A stretch of 64,000 nt of DNA, taken from positions 496,001 through 560,000 of the forward strand of contig NZ_CP041372.2 of NCBI RefSeq assembly GCF_006965545.2, written 5' to 3'. The notes beneath the pieces were generated by a model. The model was not told where the DNA came from and ran no database searches. It saw only the letters and a list, made by a program, of their open reading frames with translations. Every line of letters starts with the position of its first letter. Position 1 is the stretch's first letter. This DNA comes from Paenalkalicoccus suaedae (lineage in GTDB: Bacteria; Bacillota; Bacilli; Bacillales; Salisediminibacteriaceae). Below, piece after piece: positions 27,281-36,618 of this stretch. Both the position numbers and the translations under genes were made by a program.

Positions 27281-28288
27281 ATGATTACGTACCCAATTCT
27301 ACATAAACAGGACCAAATCTCCGTAACAGCAGTCTCGTCCGGTGTCCCACCCGAGCTACATTTTCTTCTCAAAGAGGCAAAGGAAAAGCTCGAACGTGAT
27401 GGATATCAAGTCGACATTGATGACACCGCCTGGACGCACAAAGAGCTCCAAGCAGCACCCGCGTCGGAGCGAGCCAAGGCCCTGCACGTCCACCTAGACA
27501 AACAGCCGGGAGTCGTCATACCGCCGTGGGGAGGCCACCGACTCATCAGCATGCTCGAGCACATCGACTTCGCGCGCATCCCACACACATGGCTACTCGG
27601 GTACTCCGACACAAGCGTCCTCCTGCTCGCCGTCACCCTGCGCACAGGAATCGCCACCGCCCATGGCACCAACTTCGTCGACCTTCGCGGGTCAACCACG
27701 GATAGCACGACAGCCATGTGGGAACGAGTACTCATGACGCCCAATGGTAAAACAGTCAGCCAACGTTCATCGGAGCATTTCCAGCCAGAGTGGCAGTTCG
27801 ACAATCCAACGCCTCATATTTTTCATTTAACCGAGCCAACCGAGTGGAAGTCGATCGGTGGAAGCTCGGTTCAAGGAAGACTACTCGGAGGCTGCATCGA
27901 CGTCATCCACCATTTAGTCGGCACTCCTTATGGAGACGTTGCGGCGTTCCAGCGAGATAAGCTAGGTGGGAAATCGATCCTTTGGTACTTTGAAAATTGT
28001 GATATGAATACCTCTGATGTGTGGAGAAGTCTCCAGCAAATGAAGCTTGCAGGCTGGTTTGATCACATTTCAGGGATCATGTTTGGCCGCAGCTCGGCGA
28101 ATCAAGCAGTAGAAGATTTAACCATTGAGCTCGTCTATGAAGAACTGGCTAGTGAATTGCAGGTACCAGTTTTGTACGACATCGACTGTGGGCACATGCC
28201 ACCGCAAGTAACGCTAATAAACGGCGCATTCGCTGATGTAACTGTAGAAAACGGAAAAGGCATCATCGTACAGGAATTTAGAGAATAA
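27281..28288 (+). CDS. S66 family peptidase (LD-carboxypeptidase / MccF-like)
   Basis: 335 residues. S66 serine peptidases either trim murein tetrapeptides (LdcA) or hydrolyse microcin C7-type nucleotide peptides (MccF). The nucleophile Ser is in LLGYSDTSVLL (about 109), the Glu in LWYFENCDM (about 240) and the His in DIDCGHMPPQ (about 307). The WYFEN pattern is more like MccF than LdcA. No signal peptide. AGGAGG precedes the ATG. Flanked by unrelated genes. Confidence 0.88.
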   Translation: MITYPILHKQDQISVTAVSSGVPPELHFLLKEAKEKLERDGYQVDIDDTAWTHKELQAAPASERAKALHVHLDKQPGVVIPPWGGHRLISMLEHIDFARIPHTWLLGYSDTSVLLLAVTLRTGIATAHGTNFVDLRGSTTDSTTAMWERVLMTPNGKTVSQRSSEHFQPEWQFDNPTPHIFHLTEPTEWKSIGGSSVQGRLLGGCIDVIHHLVGTPYGDVAAFQRDKLGGKSILWYFENCDMNTSDVWRSLQQMKLAGWFDHISGIMFGRSSANQAVEDLTIELVYEELASELQVPVLYDIDCGHMPPQVTLINGAFADVTVENGKGIIVQEFRE

Positions 28289-28300
28289 AAGCTGTATTGT

Positions 28301-28334
28301 AGAGGACGCACAACTTGTGTAGTCCTCTTTTTTT
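28301..28334 (+). terminator. Terminator of the S66 peptidase gene
   Basis: AGAGGAC (28301-28307) with GTCCTCT (28322-28328), helped by an inner ACAAC/TTGTG-type pairing, then seven T. Confidence 0.88.
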
Positions 28335-28357
28335 GGTTGGACGCTGAGCACAACGTC

Positions 28358-28470
28358 CATAACTTGAGAATATGGAACATAACTTGGGAATGCGGAACAT
28401 AAAAGCAGGATGAGGCGCATAACTTTAAATTAAGGCACATAAACCTAAATGAAAGCTCATTACACTTAAA
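28358..28470. repeat. 20-bp phased array, word CATAAC (copy 1)
   Basis: Units start at 28358, 28378, 28398, 28418, 28438 and 28458, exactly 20 bp apart, each beginning CATAAC, CATAAA or CATTAC and ending in GGAA or GGCA just before the next word. Lies between the terminators of two convergent genes. Confidence 0.88.
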
Positions 28471-28549
28471 ACCCAATCATCTATTTGCCCAAGAGCCACT
28501 TATAAAGGGCAATCTGGCACTTGGTTCACATGTATGTAAACGAAATAGT

Positions 28550-28592
28550 AAAAAAACGAGGTCCCCTTCTGCGGAAGAAGGGACCTCGTTTC
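28550..28592 (-). terminator. Terminator of the YeeE/YedE-type gene
   Basis: AAACGAGGTCCC... (28554 on) pairs with GGGACCTCGTTT (28580-28591) with an inner CTTCT/AGAAG extension; minus-strand T run at 28550-28556. Confidence 0.92.
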
Positions 28593-28594
28593 TG

Positions 28595-29815
28595 TTAACA
28601 AAAGGTATCTTTAGGTTTGGGGACGGAGAGTCCGAATAGGGGCCGCAAGTAGAGAGCGACGAAGGTGCCGGCGAGTGCCAGAATCCCCCACACATAGCCG
28701 TGCACACTAAAGGACGCGATACCGCCGAAGTAGGCGCCGATGTTACAACCGAACGCAAGACGAGCACCGTAGCCCATCATGAGTCCACCAATGACCGAAG
28801 CGGACACGTTGCCCTTTGTCATTTTAGTGAAGCGGAATAATCCGCCGGCTGCAGATGCAAGGAAGGCCCCGATGATTACGCCGAAGTTTAAAATCGTCGT
28901 TGTGTCGGAGAAAATCGATGCCTGCAATACTTGCTGCTGGTCGGCCCAATAGCCCCAGCTCGCAGGATCGAAGCCGATCATGTCTGCGCCTTTAGAGCCC
29001 CAGAGAGCGAACGCCGATGTGATTCCCCAAGGCGTGCCGCGTGTCATGAGTGTTAATGCATTTAATACCGCAAGCACGATAGCTGCAGTAAAAAGTGGCC
29101 ATGAGCCACGGAAAATTCGTTTCCACCCAGAGTCAGTTGGGAGTGGCGCCATTTTTGGTGCATTCTTGCGACGTTCTACAACGAGCGTAATCCATGCGAT
29201 GAGTCCGAATAGTGCAATGGAGACAGCCCACGCGCCGCCGTAGCCCCAGCCAGTCGATGTTGCAAGCGAGATTGGCTCAAACGCCGGCATTTCTTCTGTC
29301 CAGAATGGTAAATGGTAAGCACCGACTGTCGAGCCGATGATGAAGAATAGTAGCACGATAAAGGCTACCGTGCGACCGCTACCTGTGGCATATAATGTAC
29401 CCGACGCACAGCCCCCGCCGAGTTGCATGCCGATTCCAAAGATAAATGCCCCAACTAATAAGCTCACTCCTACTGGAGAAACAAAGCCAGCGGTGCCTGT
29501 ATCAAAAAAGGAGATGCCAAATGCTAAGATTGGTGCGAACAATGTTACTGCGATCGCAAGCATGAGCATATGCGAACGGACCGCTTGCCCGTTACCAACC
29601 GACATAATGCGTCTGAACGCTGATGTAAATCCAAAGCGTGCATGGAATAATGTATATCCTAGTAAAATACCAATGACAAGTAATAACGGATGCATAGCAG
29701 CCTGTGTTGCCATTAGATAAATAAGTAAAAGTGCAGCTACAACTAATCCACCAACAACAAGCTTCATTTGTGGCTTCTTTAGAGGTGGAGCAGATGATTC
29801 AATCGTCGTTGCCAT
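28595..29815 (-). CDS. YeeE/YedE family (TsuA-like) sulfur-compound transporter
   Basis: 406 residues from the ATG at 29815 (GGAGGG about 8 bases upstream; an in-frame ATG at 29830 overlaps the ribosome site). About ten hydrophobic segments in two related halves. The first half has the Cys motif GGGCASGTLYATGSG (about 135) and the second FGCNIGAYFGGIAS (about 365). In thiosulfate transporter TsuA, a protein of this fold, such pore cysteines pass thiosulfate along. The natural substrate here (thiosulfate or another sulfur compound) is inferred. No TusA or rhodanese gene is adjacent. Confidence 0.87.
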   Translation of the reverse strand: MATTIESSAPPLKKPQMKLVVGGLVVAALLLIYLMATQAAMHPLLLVIGILLGYTLFHARFGFTSAFRRIMSVGNGQAVRSHMLMLAIAVTLFAPILAFGISFFDTGTAGFVSPVGVSLLVGAFIFGIGMQLGGGCASGTLYATGSGRTVAFIVLLFFIIGSTVGAYHLPFWTEEMPAFEPISLATSTGWGYGGAWAVSIALFGLIAWITLVVERRKNAPKMAPLPTDSGWKRIFRGSWPLFTAAIVLAVLNALTLMTRGTPWGITSAFALWGSKGADMIGFDPASWGYWADQQQVLQASIFSDTTTILNFGVIIGAFLASAAGGLFRFTKMTKGNVSASVIGGLMMGYGARLAFGCNIGAYFGGIASFSVHGYVWGILALAGTFVALYLRPLFGLSVPKPKDTFC

Positions 29816-29972
29816 TCTAATTCCCTCCAATTCATATCTAACTTATCGGAATAACACGCTTAATAGTACTACCACTATGTACTATCTGTCAAAAAAATGC
29901 CCCATTTTAGGAGTCTGTAAACACGATTTTCTCCCCGAATCATGGTAGGATAATAGGAAGGAGGCGATAGCT

Positions 29973-30476
29973 TTGGGCATCATGTTTATGTTGTTTGGAG
30001 TCGTGTTTCTCGTCATTCTATTTGGGATGACGCTGTTTGTAGCTAGTAGGACGTCAGGTGGGCAACAGGACAAGCTGATTAGAAAGCGCGGAATCAAAGG
30101 GAAGTTAGGGCGATACAATGCAGATCTCTACTCACACAAACGAGGGATTCGCGTTGAATTATTCGCTCATTCCGGGCAGTTCACGTATTTATCTGAAGCA
30201 GAAGACTACAAGGAAGCGGTGCGAGCCGCCGTCATCGCATACGAAGCAGAAATGATTGCCGCAAAAGAACGAGCCGAAGCAGAGAGCAAACGTCAATTTG
30301 ACGTTGAAGCCTGGGACGGCGACGTTTACGAAGAAGAAGTAACTGAGGTGCCGAAGAAGAAGGCAGATGCAACGGATGTGTCGGATTCGAGAGAAAACAA
30401 GGCAGCCGGAGTGGCTGATACTGAAACGAGTAATGACAAGGATACGGATACCGACCAAAAAGCAGCGCAAGGGTAG
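29973..30476 (+). CDS. Hypothetical single-span membrane protein with acidic tail
   Basis: 167 residues. A TTG at 29973 with AAGGAGG 8 bases upstream is the best start. One N-terminal membrane segment (about 2-22), then a basic patch (RKRGIKGKLGRYNADLYSHKRG), a compact region to about 95, a helical stretch (AVRAAVIAYEAEMIAAKERAEAESKR), and an Asp/Glu/Lys-rich disordered tail. Family not recognised. The terminator hairpin begins inside the last codons. Stands alone between the divergent YeeE-type gene and a repeat array. Confidence 0.7.
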   Translation: MGIMFMLFGVVFLVILFGMTLFVASRTSGGQQDKLIRKRGIKGKLGRYNADLYSHKRGIRVELFAHSGQFTYLSEAEDYKEAVRAAVIAYEAEMIAAKERAEAESKRQFDVEAWDGDVYEEEVTEVPKKKADATDVSDSRENKAAGVADTETSNDKDTDTDQKAAQG

Positions 30477-30503
30477 AACGACTACCCGTGCGCTGCTTTT
30501 TTT
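30457..30503 (+). terminator. Terminator overlapping the end of the 167-residue gene
   Basis: AAAAGCAGCGCA-GGGTAG pairs with CTACCC-TGCGCTGCTTTT, one bulge, ending in seven T. The stop codon lies in the hairpin. Confidence 0.93.
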
Positions 30504-30535
30504 GTATGGTGTGACGGTGGGAGCAGGGGGGAGGT

Positions 30536-30640
30536 CAGTTATCACAGGATTTGGTTCAGTTATGACAAAATGCCGTTCAGTTATCACAAAATCAGAAGTA
30601 TTTATGACAAAACGCAACTCAATTATGACATTCTTCAAAC
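30536..30640. repeat. 21-bp phased array, word CAGTTATSACAAA
   Basis: Units at 30536, 30557, 30578, 30599 and 30620, exactly 21 bp apart: CAGTTATCAC, CAGTTATGAC, CAGTTATCAC, TATTTATGAC, CAATTATGAC, mostly followed by AAAA. Directly past the terminator. It is followed at 30687 by AACTAGCGCGAAG, a partial element of the AACTAGCGCGA kind. Confidence 0.85.
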
Positions 30641-30826
30641 GGGTTTACATAATGACAACAAATCACCAGAAATTAACCAACAGCTGAACTAGCGCGAAGC
30701 GTGCAATGACAGCATGGCTCTTGATTAACCTCTCGCGTACACGAGATAAAATTAGTTCATGCATCTAAGACTTCGGAAAGCCAATTATGATATAATTAAG
30801 AAAAATTTTCTGAAAAAGGAGTCGGT

Positions 30827-31111
30827 ATGAATAAAAAAGTCAAACTGATTCTTGCTATATTCATTACGTTAATTGTAACGGCGATTCCCTCTATTGGCGT
30901 TTATGCTGTGCCCGAAGGAGAAGGGTACATGGTTAATCGAGGTTTTCCGGCAGCGTGGATTGACTACCATACATCCTTTAATAATTACTCATTCAACGCT
31001 ATAGGTTTGCTAATAAACATCGCCTTATTTTATTTTTTACTCACTACTATAGAAAGAACATATTTACTACTAAAACAAAAGCAAGTGTTTCCAACAAGTC
31101 AGTCGAAATAA
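30827..31111 (+). CDS. Hypothetical small membrane protein
   Basis: 94 residues, two hydrophobic segments (about 6-27, possibly a signal anchor, and about 57-75) joined by a short exposed loop (VPEGEGYMVNRGFPAAWIDYH). Family not recognised. AAAAGGAG lies 5-6 bases before the ATG. The lipoprotein gene that follows starts about 30 bp on, so they may be cotranscribed. Confidence 0.75.
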   Translation: MNKKVKLILAIFITLIVTAIPSIGVYAVPEGEGYMVNRGFPAAWIDYHTSFNNYSFNAIGLLINIALFYFLLTTIERTYLLLKQKQVFPTSQSK

Positions 31112-31143
31112 CGATGTGGTTTCTTAAGAGAGGAGAGATGATG

Positions 31144-31755
31144 ATGAAAAAGTGGTTGGGGAGTTTGGGACTATGCGCGTTAGTCGTTTTATCTGCGTGC
31201 GGCAGTGAGAATAGTGCGATGGAAGTCGCGGGAGCGGAGGAGTCTGATGCTGTCGATATGTTTGAAAAGATTACGGGTGGCGAGCTATTCTACACAGCTT
31301 TTGACATTACAGACGCTACCACTCGCTCTTTACGGGTGAATATCGAGCAATACAAAGACGGGGAGCTTATTGAGGACCACGGAGGCTTAGAATTATCGGG
31401 CTTTTTGGAGGACTCTACTGAGGGCAACCTAGCAGTATCATTTACAGAAAAAACAGCAGAAGATAATCGCACAATGGTCATTGATGTCATGGTTGAAACG
31501 ATATCTGATCAGAATACAAGTCAGTCAAGAACTTCTGTAGAAATGGATGTTGAAGACAATGGCTATGGATTTGATGTATTAACGGAGTCAGCTTCCTTTG
31601 AGGTAGGGGACGAAAAAATTGTAGCCTTATATCAAGGAACTGGTGATACAGATGAATTACGACCAATAACTACTGAAGCGTCAGAAGAAGACTTGGCTGA
31701 ACAACCGCATGTCATAGTAGTGAAGCTGAGAATAGACGGTGAAACAGATAATTAG
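31144..31755 (+). CDS. Hypothetical lipoprotein, first of a paralogous pair
   Basis: 203 residues from the ATG at 31144, the third of three consecutive in-frame ATGs and the one best spaced from AGGAG. Lipobox LSAC followed by GSENS gives an outer-leaflet anchored protein. The mature part is acidic and shares a clear pattern with the next gene: DMFEKITGGELFYTAFDIT, then LRVNIEQYKDGELIEDHGG and GFLED. Family and function not recognised. Short spacing (58 bp) to its paralog suggests one operon. Confidence 0.78.
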   Translation: MKKWLGSLGLCALVVLSACGSENSAMEVAGAEESDAVDMFEKITGGELFYTAFDITDATTRSLRVNIEQYKDGELIEDHGGLELSGFLEDSTEGNLAVSFTEKTAEDNRTMVIDVMVETISDQNTSQSRTSVEMDVEDNGYGFDVLTESASFEVGDEKIVALYQGTGDTDELRPITTEASEEDLAEQPHVIVVKLRIDGETDN

Positions 31756-31813
31756 TAGAGGCTTTTTAGCAAAATAGATGGTAAATAGGTAAAAGAAAGC
31801 GGAGGCTGGTAGA

Positions 31814-32410
31814 GTGAAGCTATTAGTAGCAGGATTAGGCATCTTGATGCTTTTGACGAGCTGCGGCGGAGAAACGGATAGATTCGTAACACTAGAGCCA
31901 GGCGTAGATTCGGACTATCCAGACATGTTTGAAAAGGTAACAGGCGAAGAGCTTGTATACATACCATTTGAATTAACTCGCGGAGAAACGACATCGCTTG
32001 AATTTATTATTGAGCGGTATGAACAAGGTGAGCTAGTCGAAGATTTAAGCGGATTTGGAAATAGTCGCTTTTTAGAAGACGTGATTAATGGCACGATCGG
32101 ATTAACGATTCAGAGTTTTGGGCAAGACGATGAGGCGCACCTTGGAATGTTTTTTGAAACACCTCGAAACATAGGAAGAGGTGCTGTCATTACAGAGATG
32201 CCTGGCGGAGCTTGGATTAATTCACGAATGGAGGAAAGCGTAGAGCTTGATCCTGGCGATGAACAAATTATATGGATGTACGTAGCGTCTGATAGACCAG
32301 ATGGAGGTATTTCTATGTATGATATAGATCGAGCTGAGGAAGCCATATCTGAGATGGAGCATGTCTTAATCATATCAATTAAAGCAGACGAAATTGACCC
32401 AGAAGAATAG
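31814..32410 (+). CDS. Hypothetical lipoprotein, second of a paralogous pair
   Basis: 198 residues from a GTG at 31814 (GGAGG 8 bases upstream). Lipobox LTSC, then an acidic domain related to the preceding protein: DMFEKVTGEELVYIPFELT, LEFIIERYEQGELVEDLSG and RFLEDVINGTIGL line up with it. The pair probably arose by tandem duplication and then diverged to roughly one third identity (estimated by eye). No known domain. Terminator follows at once. Confidence 0.78.
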   Translation: MKLLVAGLGILMLLTSCGGETDRFVTLEPGVDSDYPDMFEKVTGEELVYIPFELTRGETTSLEFIIERYEQGELVEDLSGFGNSRFLEDVINGTIGLTIQSFGQDDEAHLGMFFETPRNIGRGAVITEMPGGAWINSRMEESVELDPGDEQIIWMYVASDRPDGGISMYDIDRAEEAISEMEHVLIISIKADEIDPEE

Positions 32411-32450
32411 AAAAAACAGGCGTTTTGCAGCTCGCATTACGCCTGTTCTT
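32411..32450. terminator. Bidirectional terminator
   Basis: AACAGGCGT (32415-32423) pairs with ACGCCTGTT (32439-32447); A run before and TTCTTT after. The right arm overlaps the last codons of the minus-strand gene ending at 32437. Confidence 0.8.
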
Positions 32451-32658
32451 TGCGTTCTTCTTCATATTCAAGATATTGCTGGTAGCGTGTAGCAGCCTCG
32501 AGCTTTGTTTTTTCTACTTCTAACCTTAATTGTTCATTGTGAAGCTCTTGCTCTTTTAGAGACAGCTCTCTTTCCTTAATGATTCGCTTATTGCGATCAC
32601 GAAGTACATCATGTCCGATACCCATTCCAACAATTAAAATGACGGCAATCCAAAACAT
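32437..32658 (-). CDS. Hypothetical small single-span protein with coiled coil
   Basis: 73 residues: an N-terminal membrane segment (FWIAVILIVGMGIGHDVL), then a charged heptad-like coiled coil (ERELSLKEQELHNEQLRLEV to about residue 65). AAAGGAGG lies about 7 bases before the ATG. Family not recognised, though small proteins of this shape are common in Bacillaceae. Convergent with the lipoprotein pair. Confidence 0.72.
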   Translation of the reverse strand: MFWIAVILIVGMGIGHDVLRDRNKRIIKERELSLKEQELHNEQLRLEVEKTKLEAATRYQQYLEYEEERKEQA

Positions 32659-32758
32659 AGTGCATACCTCCTTTGTCCAAATTTTAACATAAAACGGATA
32701 ATTTTAGTCTTACTATTTAAGAAAACAGGGAAAGCATCATAAAAAGGGAGGGATAACA

Positions 32759-33412
32759 ATGAAAGTACTCATTATGGATGTCTTTGGTACACTTTTCGAT
32801 GTGACACAAGTAGCAGAAACGCTAGAACGACATTTCCCGGGAAATGGAGAAGAAATCAGCCAGCTTTGGCGTCAAAAACAGATAGATTACGCGTTTAGAC
32901 GACAAATTACTGGAGATTATAAATCGTTTGAGCATGTAACAAGAGAGGCGTTACAGCATTCACTTCTTTCGTATGATTTACATGTAAAAGAAGATACATT
33001 GGATGAGCTGGCTTCCGCGTATAATACGCTACCACTATTCCCTGAAGTAAAAGAGGTGCTCACTAAACTCTCGTCTAAACCAAAAGCTTTACTGTCTAAT
33101 GGAACTCCTAGCATGCTCGAATCCTTACTTTATCAGGAAAAAATACAGGATGAATTCTCCCATGTACTCTCAGTCGATCGAATTAAACAGTATAAACCTG
33201 CTCCTTCTACTTACTTATACGCCCTTCAAGAATTAAAGGTTTCAAGGGAGGACGTTCTATTTGTATCCACAAATCCTTGGGATATTATTGGGGCAAAAAC
33301 GTTTGGATTTCAAACACTTTGGATTAATCGATCAGAAGCAACTTTCGACGTAGCGGACTATAAACCAGACTTCGAAAGCGAGGACCTGACTATCCTGTTA
33401 AAGGAATTCTAG
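32759..33412 (+). CDS. HAD hydrolase, L-2-haloacid dehalogenase-like (type II)
   Basis: 217 residues. HAD motif I MDVFGTLFDV (nucleophile Asp7), motif II LLSNGTP (about 119), motif III Lys in YKPAPSTYLYAL (about 150) and motif IV STNPWDIIGAKTFGFQTLWINR. The SxNxWDxxGA pattern and the motif-I FGTL are those of (S)-2-haloacid dehalogenases, which break a carbon-halogen bond in the cytoplasm. Actual dehalogenation is not assured, since related HADs act on phosphates. AGGGAGGG precedes the ATG. Stands alone. Confidence 0.85.
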   Translation: MKVLIMDVFGTLFDVTQVAETLERHFPGNGEEISQLWRQKQIDYAFRRQITGDYKSFEHVTREALQHSLLSYDLHVKEDTLDELASAYNTLPLFPEVKEVLTKLSSKPKALLSNGTPSMLESLLYQEKIQDEFSHVLSVDRIKQYKPAPSTYLYALQELKVSREDVLFVSTNPWDIIGAKTFGFQTLWINRSEATFDVADYKPDFESEDLTILLKEF

Positions 33413-33524
33413 GAAAAAGTTCATAATAAGCAAAAATATTAGCTAAATATGTCGGAAATAAGGTATACTTATGATCGAAAAGTCTCGATACTTTATACCT
33501 TAAAAATCAGGGAGGGCTTTAGCT

Positions 33525-34847
33525 ATGCTAAAAGCACTATTATTACGTGAAAAACCAAGTAAAGAACAATCATCAAGTGATATGTACACAGAGAAGGTTA
33601 TTGATAAGCTTGCTGACGTCGTTATTGAAGCGAACCAGTCGTCGCATAATGTGAAAAACATTATGACAGAACAGACAAAAGTAACGGAAGAACAAGCTAT
33701 TTCGATTACTGAGCTTGCAAAAAGTACGCGAATCTTCTCGCAGGATGCAGAACAAATTGCTACAAACATCTCTAGTTTGTCAGATGTTGTTACAAATGTT
33801 TCTGCGAAGAGTGAAAAAGTCAATGAACAGACAGAGCATATGGTCGCAATCTCTGAAAAAGGTAAAGGGTCGATGCAGGACACGTCGGAGAAAATGAATC
33901 TTGTGATGAATTCAGTTGAGAAGCTATCGGAGACGGTGCAGGAAGCGGGTAGTTCAACAGCTGAAATCAAAAGTATTATTAAAGTGATTGATGACATTGC
34001 GGCTCAAACGAATTTACTAGCGCTAAACGCGTCGATTGAAGCAGCACGTGCAGGAGAATATGGTAAAGGGTTTGCTGTAGTAGCGGACGAAATTCGCAAG
34101 CTCTCAGAAAATGTGACTGGCGCAACGAAAAACATCGCTAGTCTATTAAGTGGTGTCGAGAATGTCGTGCAACAGGCAGTGAATCAAACGAAAGAAAATA
34201 AAGAGCATATTCAGCATGTACAAACGTCAGTACAAGATACGGATGACGTATTTGCATCTATGCTTGATGTCATTGATGACGTGCAGTCTGGTGTGAAAGA
34301 AATGGTGGAGGATAATGTGTCAGCAAGTGCCTTTGCACAAGAAATTACGGCGCTCACACAGGATCAGCTAGCGCAAGCAGAGCAAATCGTAGCTACAGCT
34401 GATAGCGTGACAATGATGACAGATCGACAAGTCGCAATCAACAAAGATGCTCTATCGACAATAGATACGATGTTTACGCGAGTAAATCAAGTTGGAAGAG
34501 ACGTCATACTAGATACTGGGAAAAACACCACAATTGACAATTACTTCTCCTACCGACATAATCCAGAGGGGGTATTTGATTATGTAACCCCGTCTATCCA
34601 GCAAGTCTTAGGATACACGGAAGCAGAATTCATGCAGAGCTATGAAGTTTTCTTAACCGATCACCCTGGAAATCCTCAAGCGGAGCACCATACCTTTGAG
34701 TCGTTAAAAGGGAATCAACAACCTAAATATACAGTCGAATTTTTAGCGAAAGATAAATCGAAAGTCATGATTGAGGTAACGGAACTTCCTGTTTACGACA
34801 ATCAAGGGAACGTGATCGCCGTTGAGGGACTGATGAAGAAATTCTAA
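33525..34847 (+). CDS. Soluble methyl-accepting chemotaxis protein with C-terminal PAS domain
   Basis: 440 residues without any membrane segment. Residues about 20-290 are a four-helix-type chemoreceptor signalling domain; the tip that binds CheA/CheW reads [20 protein letters not shown] (about 160) and continues [15 protein letters not shown]. Residues about 335-440 are a PAS domain ([37 protein letters not shown]). In most cytoplasmic receptors the PAS is N-terminal, so this order is uncommon. The 21-bp gap to the decarboxylase gene suggests cotranscription. Ligand unknown. Confidence 0.88.
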   Translation: MLKALLLREKPSKEQSSSDMYTEKVIDKLADVVIEANQSSHNVKNIMTEQTKVTEEQAISITELAKSTRIFSQDAEQIATNISSLSDVVTNVSAKSEKVNEQTEHMVAISEKGKGSMQDTSEKMNLVMNSVEKLSETVQEAGSSTAEIKSIIKVIDDIAAQTNLLALNASIEAARAGEYGKGFAVVADEIRKLSENVTGATKNIASLLSGVENVVQQAVNQTKENKEHIQHVQTSVQDTDDVFASMLDVIDDVQSGVKEMVEDNVSASAFAQEITALTQDQLAQAEQIVATADSVTMMTDRQVAINKDALSTIDTMFTRVNQVGRDVILDTGKNTTIDNYFSYRHNPEGVFDYVTPSIQQVLGYTEAEFMQSYEVFLTDHPGNPQAEHHTFESLKGNQQPKYTVEFLAKDKSKVMIEVTELPVYDNQGNVIAVEGLMKKF

Positions 34848-34868
34848 CTTACGAAAGGGGTTGCCTTT

Positions 34869-36548
34869 ATGACAACTCACAAAACAAAGCAAAGCTCATC
34901 CATGTTTGAGCTTGGAGACGGGCGCATGTCTGAGCAGGACCGACACGAGATTCTATCCGATCTTGCACAAGAGATGCAGGGGAAGCAACAAACATTTTTA
35001 GGCTATCAGGTCAATCAGGAGCTAGACTATTCTGCCTTCGCTCCTTTTTTAAACGTGCACATTAATAATGCAGGTGATCCGTTCACTCCAGGGAATATGA
35101 CAATGAATTCGAAGGAGATGGAGAAAGCAGTACTCGATTACTATGCGGATCTATGGAATGCTAAAACACCTCATCAAAATACAACAGGTGATTCCTACTG
35201 GGGGTACACACTTTCCATGGGTTCAACCGAAGGAAACGTGTATGGAATTTGGAATGCTCGTGACTATCTCGGTGGGAAAGTCCTTCTTTCAGATCCAGAG
35301 GCTGAAGAAGTGGCTCTTGAAGCAAGTAAGGATGGCGGAGCTAAAAAAGCTCCAGTTGGAGTAGCTTATCAGCAGGGCGAAATGGAAAACGGTAATGAGA
35401 ATGCCTTCCGTCCTATTGCTTTTTATTCTCAAGACACCCATTACTCGATCGTAAAGGCAATGCGCGTCTTAGACTTTACTACATATTACGATCAAGCAGT
35501 TGCCACAGGCGAAGAGTGTCCACTCGTCTATCCAGACGACTTTCCCACAGGATTTTCTTCCAAATACATGGGAAAATCAGGCTGGCCATTAGAAGTCCCA
35601 TCAAACGATGATGGTAGCATCCACATTCCGTCACTTGCAAAGCTTGTGACCTTCTTTGCTGAGCGCGGTCATCCAATTTTTGTCTGCTTTAATTACGGTA
35701 CCACCTTTAAAGGTGCCTACGATGATATCGAATCAGCGGTAGCGGCACTCGTACCAATCCTTAAAGAGAACGGTATGTATGAAAGAGCCGTGACCTACGA
35801 AACAGATGATGCGGTCAAGACGAGTACGCGCACGGGCTATTGGTTCCACGTGGATGGTGCACTCGGTGCAGCCTACATGCCATACATCGAGAAAGCAATC
35901 GACGCCGGCGAGTTAGAGCTACCAGAAGATTTTGCCTACCGACCATTTGACTTCCGCATTCCCGAAGTCCACTCCATTACCTGTAGCTTCCACAAGTACG
36001 CAGGGCTACCGTTCCCGAGCGGTATTTTTATGGGTAAAACAAAGAATCAGCTCCTTCCACCTGATGATCCGATGTACATTGGATCGCCCGACACTACCTT
36101 TGCGGGATCCCGTAATGGGTTAGCTGGTATGATGATGTGGGACTTCTTAGCGAAGCATAGCGAAGAGGACCATATTGCTCAAGTTGTGAAGAACGAGGAA
36201 GTCGCAGCCTATGCCACTCTTCGTTTACAAAAGCTTGAAGAAGAATTAAACAGTACGCTATGGGTCGAGCGATCTCCGCTTTCGTTGACGCTCCGTTTCA
36301 AACGACCAAGTGAAAAAATCATCTATAAATATTCGCTGTCCTGCGAGGAGCTCTATGTAGACGGAGCAAAACGAGGCTATGCGCACATTTTTTGTATGAA
36401 CCATGTAACAGAGGATTTGATTGATCAACTGGTTGAGGATCTACGAACACCTGGCGCTTTTCCAGAGCAGATGAAGGTAGAAAGAGACGAAGATGCTCAT
36501 GACGAGCATAATGTCTACTCTCCGACTATCGGTAAGAGCTTTAAATAA
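34869..36548 (+). CDS. Pyridoxal-phosphate group II decarboxylase (histidine decarboxylase-like)
   Basis: 559 residues, longer than classic bacterial histidine decarboxylase (about 380). PLP-enzyme marks: the Schiff-base Lys in HSITCSFHKYAGLPFPSG (about 378), the cofactor Asp in YWFHVDGALGAAY (about 328), and MGSTEGNVYGIWNARD near 120. The family includes histidine, aspartate and related amino-acid decarboxylases, so the product may be histamine or another amine. Preceded by a chemoreceptor gene 21 bp upstream. AAAGGGG lies before the ATG. The substrate call is tentative. Confidence 0.82.
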   Translation: MTTHKTKQSSSMFELGDGRMSEQDRHEILSDLAQEMQGKQQTFLGYQVNQELDYSAFAPFLNVHINNAGDPFTPGNMTMNSKEMEKAVLDYYADLWNAKTPHQNTTGDSYWGYTLSMGSTEGNVYGIWNARDYLGGKVLLSDPEAEEVALEASKDGGAKKAPVGVAYQQGEMENGNENAFRPIAFYSQDTHYSIVKAMRVLDFTTYYDQAVATGEECPLVYPDDFPTGFSSKYMGKSGWPLEVPSNDDGSIHIPSLAKLVTFFAERGHPIFVCFNYGTTFKGAYDDIESAVAALVPILKENGMYERAVTYETDDAVKTSTRTGYWFHVDGALGAAYMPYIEKAIDAGELELPEDFAYRPFDFRIPEVHSITCSFHKYAGLPFPSGIFMGKTKNQLLPPDDPMYIGSPDTTFAGSRNGLAGMMMWDFLAKHSEEDHIAQVVKNEEVAAYATLRLQKLEEELNSTLWVERSPLSLTLRFKRPSEKIIYKYSLSCEELYVDGAKRGYAHIFCMNHVTEDLIDQLVEDLRTPGAFPEQMKVERDEDAHDEHNVYSPTIGKSFK

Positions 36549-36618
36549 CATCCTACGTTTAAACTCTCGTTGAATCGGCTACATGTTAACAGAATGCTGA
36601 TAAAAGGAGTGGAGATAC

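Noticed and set aside
28358-28470. CRISPR array
   Set aside because: Words are only 6-10 bases, the unit is 20 bp in all, there is no long exact repeat, no unique spacer of 30 bp, and no cas genes are in the window.
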